Shown here one piece after another: positions 53,755 to 64,000 of a stretch of DNA of 64,000 nt; positions within the stretch are counted from its first letter, which is position 1; each line of letters begins with the position of its first letter. The notes under the pieces are model-generated. The model did no database searches. It saw only the letters and a program-made list of their open reading frames with translations, and was not told where the DNA came from. Where the stretch lies: the NCBI GenBank assembly GCA_025769875.1, contig JAGFNK010000173.1, positions 34,268-98,267 of the forward strand, read 5' to 3'. Origin of the DNA: Russula earlei (taxonomy: Eukaryota > Basidiomycota > Agaricomycetes > Russulales > Russulaceae). A program made the translations under genes and the position numbers.

Positions 53755-55914
53755 TCAAACATCCTCCTGTGCGTAATCCATAATAAATATGGCTGTTCCC
53801 ATGTCAATTTTCAACACTCCTTGCAAGTCCTGGATGGTGATGAAACTCCGGGATAGCTGCGTGATTTGGGTGAAGCCTTGTGATTTGAGCACTCTACTGA
53901 ATTCCGAAAACTTGAAGCCTTTCATATTGCGCAATGGGTTGTCCTCAAATTCTTGAAACCATTGTTCAATCTCAACAGATATCTTGACAGCTGGTGGAAG
54001 CGGTGGTGGTGCCACCTGATTGCCTGCTGGTTGCGCACTGAGGATTTGTTGGTACTGGCCCCACTCTGGACGAAGGACGATAGGAATTGTAATGCCATGG
54101 CCCCCCATTGTGCCGAAAGGAGTGGCTCCCTGAAACAGATCAGGCAATCGCGTTGAGTGAATCTTGGTCGTTCGTGCATCATGAAGTAAGATCGTTGCTG
54201 GTTTCTCTTCTATGGTTGCCATATTCTTCACCTAGTATCCAGACCCATCATTTGTGCATTTTGCGAATAAATGATAGAGTACGCACCACAGCATTTGACC
54301 AGAGCCCAAGATCTTGCAAACTCAGACAGTAGCAGACCCCAGTTGATGTATTTGGGTGACAATAGGCATCGCGGCCAGCCATCTTTGTATGGTAGTCACA
54401 TCGCCACTTATTCCACAGTTTATCAAGGATCTCTTCTCGTTCCTTCTCAAGGGGATCAATGACTGGAGCAGTTGCAGAAGTAGGATTCTAATATCAGATT
54501 TGTTAGAGCCAAGTGAGCAATACATTGTCAGTGTGTACCTTCTTTCCCTTTCCGTCCGCATTTCCTGTATTTTTCTCTTCCATCGTTCCATCTTCAAAGC
54601 AGACCATGAGATTCTTGGGAGGTCCTTGCTTTGAGAGCTTTCCGGTTGCAAGGCACAGAGGTACAATTAGAGCCCTCATCTTCATGATGAAGATTTCGAG
54701 TTCACTCTCATCCTCAATTGAAGTAGCGGGGGCCTTCACTTTATCATTAGACAGCTTGTATTGTAGCTGCAAAGCGTTTGGATGCCGGCCTAACTTCTCT
54801 CCAATAGTGTCACGGAGATTGTGGAGAGTTGTGGTGGAATCAATGGCAAATGGACTATAACTGCCGTCAGATTTTCTCATGGCACAAGGAATCTTGAAGG
54901 CTTACGTACGATACAGTAGTGAGCATATTTATCATAAATGACGCATATTGAAACCTACCACATGTCTCTGGGTCAGTTTCATCGTCATCAAGGGCCATCT
55001 GGGAAAGTCCTGCTTTTGCTCAAGGATCGTGGCGCCCCAACTTGATTCCTCTGAACCGCTGAGGACAACATTTTTCGACCTGGGGCATAGTGGGGGACTG
55101 GCACTGGTTCGACCTCCATTGCATCATCATCACTAGCCATACCGCTTGAAGACTTGTCACGTTCAGATTCGATCAGGGCTGAAACAAAGCTTTTTGTCGC
55201 CTCATATGTGCCATGATCCATGGAAGCATCGTGTGCCCAGTCCTCGCCGGAGTCTTGTGCCAACCGATCTTCATCAAATTCGCTGATTGTTTCTAACAGA
55301 GTAGAGCTGTTGGTTCAACTCATAGTTGAACGGGGTTTGGTGCTGCTTGATGAAGATGAAGGGATAGGATTGCTCTTCCGAGCTCGTCTATACTGACGCT
55401 CTGCAGAAAGTGAGATACTCATTCCTGCATCTGAGTAGCCACATTTTCGCCCAGCGACAGCAACCTGCTGAGTGGTCGCATCCGAATTTTGAGCTCCAAC
55501 AGGCCCTGACTGATGCTCAGGTTAGAATACCATGGCATTGGACATTTGGGCACTACTCACATGAGGTGGAAGGCTATTGCTGCGAGTACTGCATTGACAG
55601 GGCGGTTGAGATGTCACAATGCCGCAGTCTGCTTGTAATCCTTTTGCTTCGCATGCTTTGCAAACATCCCCATTCCACTCGCATCTGGTCTTCCGTGCCC
55701 TACATCTCGTACAAGCAGCCCTTCCCTTCACCTTGGAGGTTGAAGAAGCTAGAGCTGGTGCACGCTCTGAATGAAAAACAACAGCACAGGTCAGCTACTG
55801 AGTGCCTATCTCCAATGAAGAAGTAACTCACCTGTATCTGGTTCCTTGGCCTGCGTATCACAAGGCTCACTGGCTTTGCAACTGCTTTTACTGCCCGGTG
55901 TTTTTTGGGTGGCA
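53755..55914 (-). pseudogene. MAR-D accessory gene: Zn2Cys6, ubiquitin-like and SAM-like regions
   Basis: Multi-exon minus-strand gene cut at its 5' end by LTR-J3. Exon order and motifs: EPCDTQAKEPDT; intron; a Zn2Cys6 cluster CTRCRARKTRC / CKACEAKGLQADC (spacing CX2CX6CX6CX2CX8C, about 55720-55630); an acidic Ser-rich part (ESERDKSSSGMASDDDAMEV); a ubiquitin/PB1-like stretch (TTTLHNLRDTIGEKLGRHPN, ALQLQYKLSNDKVKA, ELEIFIMKMRALIVP, 54830-54660). Then KLWNKWRCDYHTK, YCHPNTSTGVCYCLSLQDLG, LWSNAVV (54430-54270). The last exon (54224-53755) ends in a SAM-like helix bundle (EQWFQEFEDNPLRNMKGFKF, DLQGVLKIDMGTAIFIMDYA) and TGA/TAA at 53755. Its function is unknown; Zn2Cys6 plus SAM suggests DNA binding and self-association. 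Some stops occur between exons, so integrity is uncertain. Confidence 0.68.
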
Positions 55915-56206
55915 TGAAGTGAGCAAGTGAGGTGCGAGGGAATTACGTACATACTACAGTAACGAGTCCAGGAACGCGCGGGTGAGTTTGTAAGGCTGAC
56001 TGGTCCAGCGCGGAAAGGGGAGAGAGGGGAGAAGAGACTTTTCTATTCCAGAGAGTAGCTAAACACTTTATATACAGGAGGGAGGAGAGAGGAAATAGGG
56101 AAACATGTGTAGTGACATCAGTAAGAGACTACACGAGATCTGGCGAGACTGCATGAAAGGCATTTGGAACGCGTGATTCCGTAGCCAACCGATTGCCTAC
56201 CTTACA
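55915..56206 (-). repeat. LTR-J3 (partial)
   Basis: Minus orientation, from TGTAAGGTAGGC (56206) to GCTCACTTCA (55915), with TATATAAAG near 56068 on the minus strand. Shorter (292 bp) than LTR-J1 (498 bp). The adjacent internal sequence to the right shows it is the 3' LTR of a minus-strand J-element. Confidence 0.75.
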
Positions 56207-57957
56207 CCTCCCAGGGGCTTGAAATTTTGACCGTCCTCGGTCAAAGCGTCTTGAGCGAGTCTTCAGCCTTGCGCGCGCGTGGTCTCGTCATCGCAAAGGG
56301 GGTGGGCGTTGCAGCAAGGCAGGATGGGGCGGGGAATGCTTGCGGTGTGTGCCTCGTGTCGAATGTGTCGTCTGTGTCGTTGCGTGCAGTGGTGCTGGTG
56401 TCGTTGTCTCCTGGAATGCGGGCGCGGTGTGGCGAAACAGGAGGGGGCGTGGCGTGCTTGCGGCGTGTCAAATGTGTCGTCACGACGTGGTGCTGCTGGT
56501 GTCGTTGAAGTTGTTGCCGTTGCCGTTGTTTTTGCTGCTGCTGCTGTTGTTGCGGAGGCAAGCGGCGAGCCCGGCTTGTGTGGCTGTCGCGCTGACGTCT
56601 TCCGGCCGTGGCATCGAGGTCTTCTCCATAGCAGGTGGCGGTGGGACGTGTGGACGATAGCGCGCAAACGGGTGACGAGACAAGAGGGGGCGGACGGCGT
56701 GGTTCGCCTTGCGAACGCTTGCCGTAGTCGTTGAGCTAGAGTGTGTGGGGTCAGCGTCCAAAAACCTAAAACAAGACGTGAGGGGTCTCTGGTAATCATC
56801 TCGGGGCCGCGGTGACGAGGTCTTTGCCACTGCAGGTGATGGCAGCATGCGGGGATGAGGGCGTACGTGTGGGCGGGAATGCGATGGAAGGGGAGGCGTG
56901 GTGCGGCGTGGTGCTTGCATCGACGGCTTCTCCTGCGGCGACGTCGTGATGGCGGCTGTTGATCTTTCTGCGGGACGGCGTTGCTGAGCTTGGGTTCGAG
57001 GCCTTTGGTCTTCTTGGGCGATGCTGGTGGCGTGAGGCGACAGCAGTGCGTCGTTGCTGGTGTTGTGCGTGACTGAAACTTTGGCGCTAGGCGTGACGAC
57101 GACTGAGATTGAGGATGAAACCAAGAGGGCGACGGACTGAGCTGAGGCGGCGGCGGCAGATAAAACTAGAGGTGGGGCGGCGACAGGAGACGTTGGGCAG
57201 TGGCGGCGCCTGGCGATGGGAGAGTGAGACAGTGGGCCGGGCTGAGGCAGCGGACAGGGCAGAGGCGGCGGCGGCTGGAGATGCTGGAGATACGGCGGAC
57301 TAGGCTGAACTGACGGCTGATGGGGCAGGGGAGGCAGCTGGCATTGTGGGCGGCGTGAGAACTGGTGAGGAGACGACTGAGGCAGGTGAAGGTGAGGCCA
57401 TGTGAGACGGGATGGAGCTGGCAGCGGTGGTGGTTGAGACGACGGTGGTGGAAACTAAGATAGCAGAACTGACTGGCATTACGGATGCTACGGCGGATGG
57501 GGCGTGTACAGCAACAACGGAGACGGCTGGCGATGAGACTACTGAGGCGGCGGCGGGCGGTGCTGTACTGACGATGGCAGGCAAGGCTAAGACGGAAGCT
57601 GCTGATGATATTGGGACTGACGTGGTGGCGACGGATTCGGATGAGTCTGGGGCGGTGGCGACTGAATTGCATGCGACGGTGTGCAAGCGCGGGGGTGAGG
57701 CAGCAGCTGAGATCGTGGGCGAAGCAGGGACAGGACTGAAGGTGCGGGGGCGACGGCTTGCGTGGCAGGGACGGCGAAAGGGGCAACAGGGATGACGGGA
57801 GCAGGAGTGGGCGATGTGGAGGTCATGGTGGGCGAATGGTATGTCAAGTCCAAGTCGTCTTTATCGCGAGCCCACTGGTCGCGTGGGTCTTGACCACTTC
57901 GTCTTCTACAATATCATATTGGCAAGTACAACTGTCGAGAGTACGAATAACACAACA
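56207..57957 (-). pseudogene. J-element interior in MAR-D
   Basis: GC-rich minus-strand sequence with long low-complexity frames: a Thr/Ala/Val/Ser-rich part (VVSTAPPAAASVVSSP, 57300-57690), Pro/His/Arg-rich units (YRPHVPPPPAMEKTSMPRPE near 56620) and MTSTSPTPAPVIPVAPF at its start (about 57823). The sequence at 56207-56245 next to LTR-J3 matches 50070-50107 in reverse. It corresponds to the tail of the Gag-like protein at 48058-49592; the conserved Gag-like block is not seen here. The end near 57900 has no visible LTR. Confidence 0.5.
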
Positions 57958-58269
57958 CTAAGAATACCCACAATACTTGTACCAGCCACGACAGTCCAAG
58001 GGAGAAACAAGATAAAGTGCATCAAGTAGGGTTGTATATATGTCTCTGTCGGATAATTCAGTCATTGACAAGCGGACCAAATCACCGTTTCGTCGAATGT
58101 GATACTTCATTGCCGAAAACGCGAGCTCAATTGGGTTCAAATCAGGTGAATATGGAGGCAGGAATTCGCAACGCATTCCCCTGGTGGAAGTAGGTCACGT
58201 CAAACGCATTACAGGTCTAGTATGTTATTACAAACCTTGACTCAATCATCTCCATCAGCCAAACTGTCA

Positions 58270-58355
58270 CTACTAGAAGTGACTAGAAGTGACTAGAATT
58301 ACTATATTAGGTCATTTCTAGTACACTCTAGTTCATTCTAGGTGTTTCTAGTAGG
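58270..58355. repeat. Small foldback element in a transposase intron
   Basis: About 86 bp with inverted ends CTACTAGAA / TTTCTAGTAG and internal repeats of CTAGAAGTGA. It lies between the second-Asp exon and the EMIESR exon. Confidence 0.55.
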
Positions 58356-59017
58356 ATGTGGTTTTCCTGATGAGTTGACAATATCCGCATGCTTGTGAAT
58401 CCGACAATTGTCCATAACAATGACGGAGTTGGGGCCAGGGTATGGTTCCATAACCTTGAGAAGACCGCCAATAAATTGTTGAAAAGTTTCGGTGCAAAAT
58501 GAGCCTTCAACAATCTTGCAGTGTATAATTCCATCAGTGAATGAGATGGCAGGAAGCATGGAGAAGCTATGAAATGGAGTCAAACAGGGAATCGGACAGA
58601 AATTGAGTGACTTACCGTCTGCCGCGAACAAAGAAAGCTTTACGCTGTGCCTGTGTACCACGAATAGACCAAGCTGCCCCTCGATATGTTGTTCGACGAT
58701 CTACAGAGCTCTCATCAACGAAAACAAGCTGATCGGCTGAGTACACGCTGATTCGATTGAGGTATGCAAGCCACTTTTCTTCTGAGCGCTCAATTGCAGC
58801 ACGCGAAAGCTAAATCATGAAGTCACCAATAGATGTATCAAGTCTCAGTGCCCATACCTTTTTCATTGTGAATCCGCCAGCTCGCAGTGTACGCCAGATG
58901 GTTGACCTTGAGACACGTATCCCAGAATTTGCTGCAAGCATATCCCACAGCTCATCAAGGTACAGATCAGGTGCATCATGAATCCTCCCAAACAGGTACT
59001 AGTATAGTCATTAGGAA

Positions 59018-59846
59018 TGTCAAGACACGTACTGCTGATCACTAAGGACTCAGGAGCAGGTGGGCAAGGGTCGGAACAGATGGTACACGGCGAAGGCGGC
59101 GTTGAACAAGAGGACGAGCCAAACGACGAGGAGGTACCAGATGGGGACTGGTAAGTGTTGCAAGAGGCAGAGGCGAAGGCTGGAGGCCAGTGCAGCGAAG
59201 GGGCTTTAGACAAGGCGGTCGTTGAAGAGTACCTTGGAGGCGAGGGAAGTCTTTAAACTGAGCGGTCGCAGGGGAGTACCCAGGAGTATGAGAGTATCAC
59301 AAATGGACAGTCTGACGACTGCCATGCTTCATTGGGGCTTATATACAGTGTACAGGGTTGATTACAAAGACCTGGGACTATTCTAGACTCTTTGGTACCA
59401 TCCAATAGGACTACAGAGGCATAAACTTGCTTGTGTCAAGTTTCAGGCTTACTGAGCGCATTACTGATCATTGTGGAGCGATGACATCATTATGATGTCA
59501 CTGTGGAGCGCTTAGTGAGGCTATGAGGTCACTGTGGAGTCGCTCAGTCAGCTATGATGTCATTGGAGCTTGGATGACGTCAGATGATTTATGCAACAGT
59601 TTCTAAGAGTTTGTGCCGCTGTTTCGGGTCCTTGGTGGCTGGGTGGCCATGTGGCTGCCACGCGATGATTACCCGATTAGGAAACGGGTGTCTGGTCGAG
59701 TTATAGTGCCTTTGCAATAGCGATATCTTGCACTGCAGGGGGGATAGCCCAGAAAACGGAAGGGAGTTGGTAATGCAAAATGAGAGAGGTCTTTCTTGAG
59801 TGAAATAGGACCATCTACGGTCAGGACTTGGCCTTGGTTCATAACA
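59018..59846 (-). repeat. LTR-B3, solo LTR
   Basis: 829 bp, minus orientation, perfect TSD AGGAA (59013-59017 and 59847-59851), in the first intron of the MAR-D transposase. Confidence 0.96.
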
Positions 59847-60184
59847 AGGAATACCCCACAGTAGCGGTTTCACATATGCTTACCTCTACATCTGCTCCAT
59901 GTAGTGCCTGATCAGACCTACGACGCCACTCCACTGCTACATCTGAGACAGCATTGTGCTCCTGGAAGCATTGTAGAATCCTTTCAACCGAGCGAACTGA
60001 TACACCTGTGTAATTTGCAATATCTTGCTTTGAGAGCGCAGCTGACATTCGAACCACAATTTGCTGGACTTCAAGGGAAACCTTTTGGCCTCTTGCCATC
60101 AGAGAGGAAGCAGGGAACAAAGTGCTAGACGCCTACATCATTCCCACAACCGTGACCGTGCCTACCCGACATGGGCATGTCCGA

Positions 60185-60359
60185 AATTCAATGTATCTGT
60201 TCTCGGAACAGAATATTTAGAAAGTACATTTCATTCTGGTTCGAATGGGCTATTTTTTATGATTTTTTGCTTAGAATTCAGCGAGATACATCAAGTTCTT
60301 TCTACTGACCCTTTTCTTTTCAGACATTTCTGGCGCGTCACGTTATCTGAAAACGACAA
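60185..60359. repeat. MAR-D right terminal inverted repeat
   Basis: Ends CTGAAAACGACAA; pairs with 53505-53680. LTR-G1 is inserted in its last bases. Confidence 0.87.
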
Positions 60360-60360
60360 T

Positions 60361-60841
60361 TGTTGAAGCAGATGGGCACAGGTTATGATAAGAGCGATAA
60401 GATCCTTAAGATCTATCAAAAGATATTTCAGTATTGTGTAAGACAAGACTATAATTCAGTAATACCTATCAAAAGATATCTACAACGCATGATTAGATGC
60501 GAGAGATAAGATAGGAAACAGTAAGTACTCACTTCAGTATTGTGTAAGACAAGACTGAAGTGATCTATCGAAATACGACGCTCTTAAGTACTCCAGAGCG
60601 TCTCTAAGTACACTGCAGGTAGCTACCATCAATAAGAAACAAAGATCATACAAGGATCAGTCGTTAGTAGCTACCGATTGTCATCAATTAACTTATCATT
60701 GTAAGTAACGCAGATCTCAGCATATGAGCTGAGCCGGAGATGCCCGGTCCGTGTAACCGACACGTCAACGCGTCTGAGCTGTGATTACATCACAACGTCC
60801 CAGGATAGTGGTAACATACCAAATCAATGATAATCTCAACA
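60361..60841 (-). repeat. LTR-G1, solo LTR of the copia family
   Basis: 481 bp (plus-strand reading TGTTGAAGCAG ... ATCTCAACA), perfect TSD ACAAT (60356-60360 and 60842-60846). Homologous to the COP-K LTRs. Confidence 0.95.
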
Positions 60842-60846
60842 ACAAT

Positions 60847-60986
60847 AAGTGACACTAAGAACCTTAATAGAAGTATTAGGGTCAACTCTAAGGACCCTAA
60901 TAGAACTATATAAGGGACCTTAAAGGCAACTCTATTCCCTGAACCAAACTACAAGTCCTCAAATGACCAGCCCTAAACTAACTAAC
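60847..60986 (+). repeat. LTR-I2, middle part after MAR-D
   Basis: Continues LTR-I2 from the TA target (matches about 39130-39275 of LTR-I1) until LTR-H4 at 60987. Confidence 0.88.
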
Positions 60987-61394
60987 TGTCACAAGAACTG
61001 GCTACTCGGAATGGACCAGCAACCAGGACAGCCCTACCCATACTCAGCCTCATGTTTGACTTGTTTATTATGACTTGTTTACTCCTAACTTGTGTTTAAC
61101 ATGACTCCTACTCATGCCCACCCTGATCAACTTGTGACTACTATTTGATATAGCAGATTACCTGTGTATATAAGACCTTCTGAGAGGAGAATAAGCCTTA
61201 GCCTTGTTCTCCTGTAAATATACTGGATTACACCTCTGGAATCACTCATCTCTAGAAGAGCCTTCAAGCTCTCTATCTGAAAACTCCTGTACTGTTAAGC
61301 CTTCTAGATGCGAAGACTTATCAGTTATCTTCCTCCTCCATGGTACACACTAGCAAAGGCTGTGTTGTCACCAAGACCCCTGATTCTCACAAGA
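60987..61394 (+). repeat. LTR-H4, cut by Gypsy-B
   Basis: TGTCACAAGAACTGG start, TATATAAGA near 61157, then the AAGCCTTAGCCTTGTTCTCC start region. About 408 bp are visible before Gypsy-B at 61395. CAAGA (61390-61394) should be one Gypsy-B TSD copy. Confidence 0.88.
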
Positions 61395-62223
61395 TGTCAA
61401 GACACGTACTGCTGATCACTAAGGACTCAGGAGCAGGTGGGCAAGGGTCGGAACAGATGATACGCGGCGAAGGCGGCGTTGAACAGGAGGACGAGCCAAA
61501 CGATGAGGAGGTACCAGATGGGGACTGGTAAGTGTTGCAAGAGGCAGAGGCGAAGGCTAGAGGCCAGTGCAGCGAAGGGGCTTTAGACAAGGCGGTCATT
61601 GAAGAGTACCTTGGAGGCGAGGGAAGTCTTTAAACTGAGCAGTCGCAGGGGAGTACCCAGGAGTATGAGAGTATCACAAATGGACAGTCTGACGACTGCC
61701 ATGCTTCATTGGGGCTTATATACAGTGTACAGGGTCGATTACAAAGCACTGGGACTATTCTAGACTCTTTGGTACCATCCAATAGGACTACAGAGGCATA
61801 AACTTGCTTATGCCAAGTTTCAGGCTTACTGAGCGCATTACTGATCATTGTGGAGCGATGACATCATTATGATGTCACTGTGGGGTGCTTAGTGAGGCTA
61901 TGAGGTCACTGTGGAGTCGCTCAGTCAGCCATGATGTCATTGGAGCCTTGATGACATCAGATGATTTATGCAACAGTTTCTAAGAGTTTGTGCTGCTGTT
62001 TCGGGTCCATGGTGGCTGGGTGGCCATGTGGCTGCCACGCGATGATTACCCGATTAGGAAACCGGTGCCTGGTCGTGTTTGAGTGCCTTTGCAATAGCAA
62101 TATCTTGTACCACAGGAGGGATAGCCCAGAAAATGGAAGGGAGTCGGCAATGCAAAGTGAGAGAGGTCTTTCTTGAGTAAAATAGGACAATCCTTGGCCA
62201 GGACTTGGCCTTGGTTCGTAACA
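61395..62223 (-). repeat. LTR-B4: 3' LTR of the right-end Gypsy-B element
   Basis: 829 bp, minus orientation, TGTTACGAACC ... CTTGACA, next to a polypurine tract at 62224-62238. Confidence 0.95.
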
Positions 62224-62238
62224 TTCATCCCCTCTTTA
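62224..62238 (-). other. Gypsy-B polypurine tract
   Basis: Minus strand reads AAAGAGGGGATGAA immediately before the 3' LTR. Confidence 0.75.
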
Positions 62239-64000
62239 TAGACTTGTTGCTCCTGCAACAGTAGGAATTTGTTTCTTTGGAAGGTGGAGTAGTTTGCATA
62301 TGAAGAGTCAAAGTCTGTTGGTTCGTGAGGAGGTCTCCCTTGTCCTATGGATTGCTTTGGGGATAGCCATGGTCGATTGAGTGCATGTGATCGCAGGAGT
62401 TCTCTGAAAAGTTTGTTGGTAACAAGGATAAAGGTAATCATCGACAGAGGTCATGATAAGAGTTGTTGGTTTAGGGGTTACTCCTGGTGAGAATTGTTCT
62501 AAGCGCCTTCGGATATTTCCGATGGAAGTCTTTAACAAGTAATTGCGCTTTTGATAGGTTAGATGCTGGTTCCCAAGTATTTTCTGCGACCGTATACCCT
62601 TTCCATTTAACTAGGTATTGGATTCCTTTGTGGTTTGGGGAGAGCCGAGAGTTTAGGATCTGCTCTACTTCATATTGTTCTTCACCTTCGACTAATATTG
62701 GTGGCGGGTTTGAAAAGTTAGGACCATGGGCAATGGTTTCTTTGTAAGGTTTAATCAGGGAGTGGTGAAAAACCGGGTGTATCTTCCAAGACTTTGGTAG
62801 TTCGAGGCGAACGTTTACTGGATAGGCAGTGGTGACTTTGAATGGCCCATAGCGTCGAGGGGCTAGTTTTGCTTTTGGGTGAGTTGTTCATAGATTTGTG
62901 GCTTCCAGCCATACTTGATCCCCTTCTTTAAAACGAAATGTGGAGGTTTGAGGTCCTGATTGCTTCATGATTTCTGTTGCTCGGTTCAGGGAGGCAGCTA
63001 CTTCTTCTCTGAGTTGGTTTAGTCTTGATAGTCTTTCTTGGATTGAAGGGAACTTTGATGTAAGGCAAGGGGCGGAGCAAATGTTGGGTTAAAGCCATAC
63101 CAGACTTCAAACGGGGGTTTGTTCGTAGCACTGTGTTGTCTGGCATTATGTGCGAATTCCATAAAGGGAACTAGTTCTGCCCAATTGTCTGCTTGATGGT
63201 TGCAAAATATTCGTAGGTATTGTTCTAGTTCTTGGTTAACTCGTTCTGTTTCTCTGTCTGTCTGTGGGTGATATGCTGTGCTTAGTGATACTTTGACATT
63301 TAACTTTTTCCATAGTTCTTGAGTGACTTTTGCTGCGAATTGAGGGCCTCTGTCCGATATTATTTGTGTTGGGAGCCCTATTCTTCTCCAGACATTGTTC
63401 ATGATTAGTGTCGCTGTTTCGTCTGCTGTGATTGTCTTGTGGCAAGGGGTAATGATTATCGCTTTACTGAATCGATCTACCACGACTAGGAGGCTGTCGA
63501 AGCCTTGTGAAATCGGTAGGTCCGTGATAAAGTCCATAGTAATGCTTTTCCATACTTCTCCAGCTGGTGTAATCGGTACAAGGGGTGTTTCTGTCTTTGG
63601 ACGGTTCTTTGTACTTTGGCAAATTGCGCAACCGTCTACATAACTTTTGACATAAGTTAGCATTCCTGGCCACCAATAGTTTCGGCTGATCAGTTCATAA
63701 GTTTTCCATTGGCCAGGATGCCCAGTGGCAAGGGAGTCGTGGTGTAGTTTTAGAATTTTCTTTCTTAGGGTGTCGTTGTTTGGGATATAGACTTTTCCTT
63801 TGAATAGTATTAGTCCATCTTCAAGGTTCCAGTCCTGTAAGCCTTTGGATAGTCGCCTTGGTCCATTCTTTATAATGATTGCTAACGTGTTAGATACTTC
63901 TGGGTCATAGTCTTTGCTAGATCGTAGTTGTTGTCAAAGTTCCTGGTCGCCGATTGGTTCTGTAGCAGAGGTGCGTGTTGCTCTAATTTTAAAAAATTGT
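62239..64000 (-). pseudogene. Gypsy-B pol: integrase and chromodomain (partial)
   Basis: Enters from the right window edge. Integrase zinc finger (LHHDSLATGHPGQWK and CAICQ, about 63770-63600), catalytic core TMDFITDLPISQGFDS, IISDRGPQFAAKV and HPQTDRETERVNQELEQYLR (DDE), then FEVWYGFNPTFAPPL. A 1-nt frameshift near 63060-63075 leads to QERLSRLNQLREEVAASLNR, FKEGDQVWLEATNL, a TGA (62890-62888) at an Arg position, THPKAKLAPRRYGPF and HPVFHHSLIKPYK. The chromodomain reads YEVEQILNSRL, QYLVKWKGYTVAENTWEP, then LLVKDFHRKYPKA (62670-62520). Only these lesions are seen, so the element is fairly young. The chromodomain probably directs insertion to marked chromatin. Confidence 0.93.

Larger units (their letters stand above)
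57958..60120 (-). pseudogene. MAR-D transposase, DDE (IS630/Tc1-mariner superfamily)
   Basis: Starts near 60120; RGQKVSLEVQQIVVRMSAAL, SKQDIANYTGVSVRSVERIL is the helix-turn-helix. Next exon: LYLDELWDMLAANSGIRVSR, STIWRTLRAGGFTMKK (about 58985-58861). Then LSRAAIERSEEKWLAYLNRI, LVFVDESSVDRRTTYRGAAW (first Asp, about 58710), FTDGIIHCKIVEGSF, SVIVMDNCRIHKHADI (second Asp, about 58410). A short exon with EMIESR follows, then MRCEFLPPYSPDLNPIELAF (third Asp) and the stop at 57958. LTR-B3 sits in the first intron and a small foldback in a later one, so the coding exons look mostly intact. It would cut at the TTGTC ends and insert at TA. Confidence 0.9.
53505..60359 (-). mobile_element. MAR-D: two-gene Tc1/mariner-type transposon
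   Basis: Ends TTGTCATTTTCAGATAAC and its inverse, with about 175-bp imperfect terminal inverted repeats (53505-53680 and about 60185-60359). TA duplication (53503-53504 and 60846-60847, the latter displaced by LTR-G1). It is inserted in LTR-I2, whose two halves match LTR-I1 across the TA. Two minus-strand genes fill it: DDE transposase (60120-57958) and an accessory gene (55914-53755). Nested inside are LTR-B3 and a J-element. Net length is about 4 kb. Confidence 0.88.

Noticed and set aside
1..64000. TGA codons as recoded or selenocysteine codons
   Set aside because: They replace Arg in conserved blocks of unrelated families and fit CpG decay; no recoding element is seen.

Overview
This window is a densely nested tower of transposable elements from a fungal nuclear genome. 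The evidence points to a basidiomycete of the Agaricomycetes: short (about 50-100 bp) GT-AG introns, Ty3/gypsy chromoviruses, PIF/Harbinger elements paired with a Myb/SANT-like gene, a Gag-like protein of the kind found in agaricomycete retroelements, and fragments of fungal genes (RPN10, a group III hybrid histidine kinase, an Rmd1/DUF155 protein, a fungal transcription-factor C-terminus). I see no intact host gene, rRNA, tRNA or CRISPR array. Names such as Gypsy-A, hAT1 and LTR-B are labels of this annotation only.

Left part (1-20992). Gypsy-A, on the minus strand, fills 1-17556. It is split by El-1 (603-9237, + strand; a full-length chromovirus with 588-bp LTRs and TSD GCTTG) and by a 5'-truncated LINE (12351-15629, minus). 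Its 5' LTR (LTR-A1) contains a solo LTR-J. Gypsy-A sits in the 5' ORF of a Gypsy-B copy (17557-20611), which also holds a solo LTR-A.

Middle part (20993-52941). Gypsy-C (minus) is the base layer. Its RT/protease is at 20993-21779, a protease segment at 29201-29361, gag at about 32640-33445 and 51409-52446, and its 5' LTR is LTR-H3. Three insertions split it. The first is hAT1 (21788-29192; 8-bp TSD), a non-autonomous hAT carrying fragments of at least four fungal genes. The second is a rearranged PIF/Harbinger element (29362 to about 32640). The third is a Ty1/copia element (33451-51403; TSD TTTCT), which itself holds hAT2 (36423-46415, with a broken hAT transposase gene), several solo LTRs and a long-TIR element, MAR-F (47498-51189). 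The deepest stack is Gypsy-C > copia > hAT2 > LTR-I1 > LTR-B2.

Right part (52942-64000). An LTR-I copy was hit by MAR-D (53505-60359), a Tc1/mariner-type element with two minus-strand genes: a DDE transposase and a Zn2Cys6/ubiquitin-like/SAM-like accessory protein. LTR-H4 and then a Gypsy-B element (61395 to beyond the window) follow.

Most elements are decayed. Many in-frame stops are TGA at positions where Arg CGA is expected, which fits deamination of methylated CpG. In three gypsy families (El-1, Gypsy-B, Gypsy-C) the predicted 5' end of the transcript is complementary to the sequence just inside the 5' LTR, as in Tf1/sushi-type self-priming retrotransposons. El-1 also has a canonical -1 frameshift heptamer at its gag-pol junction.
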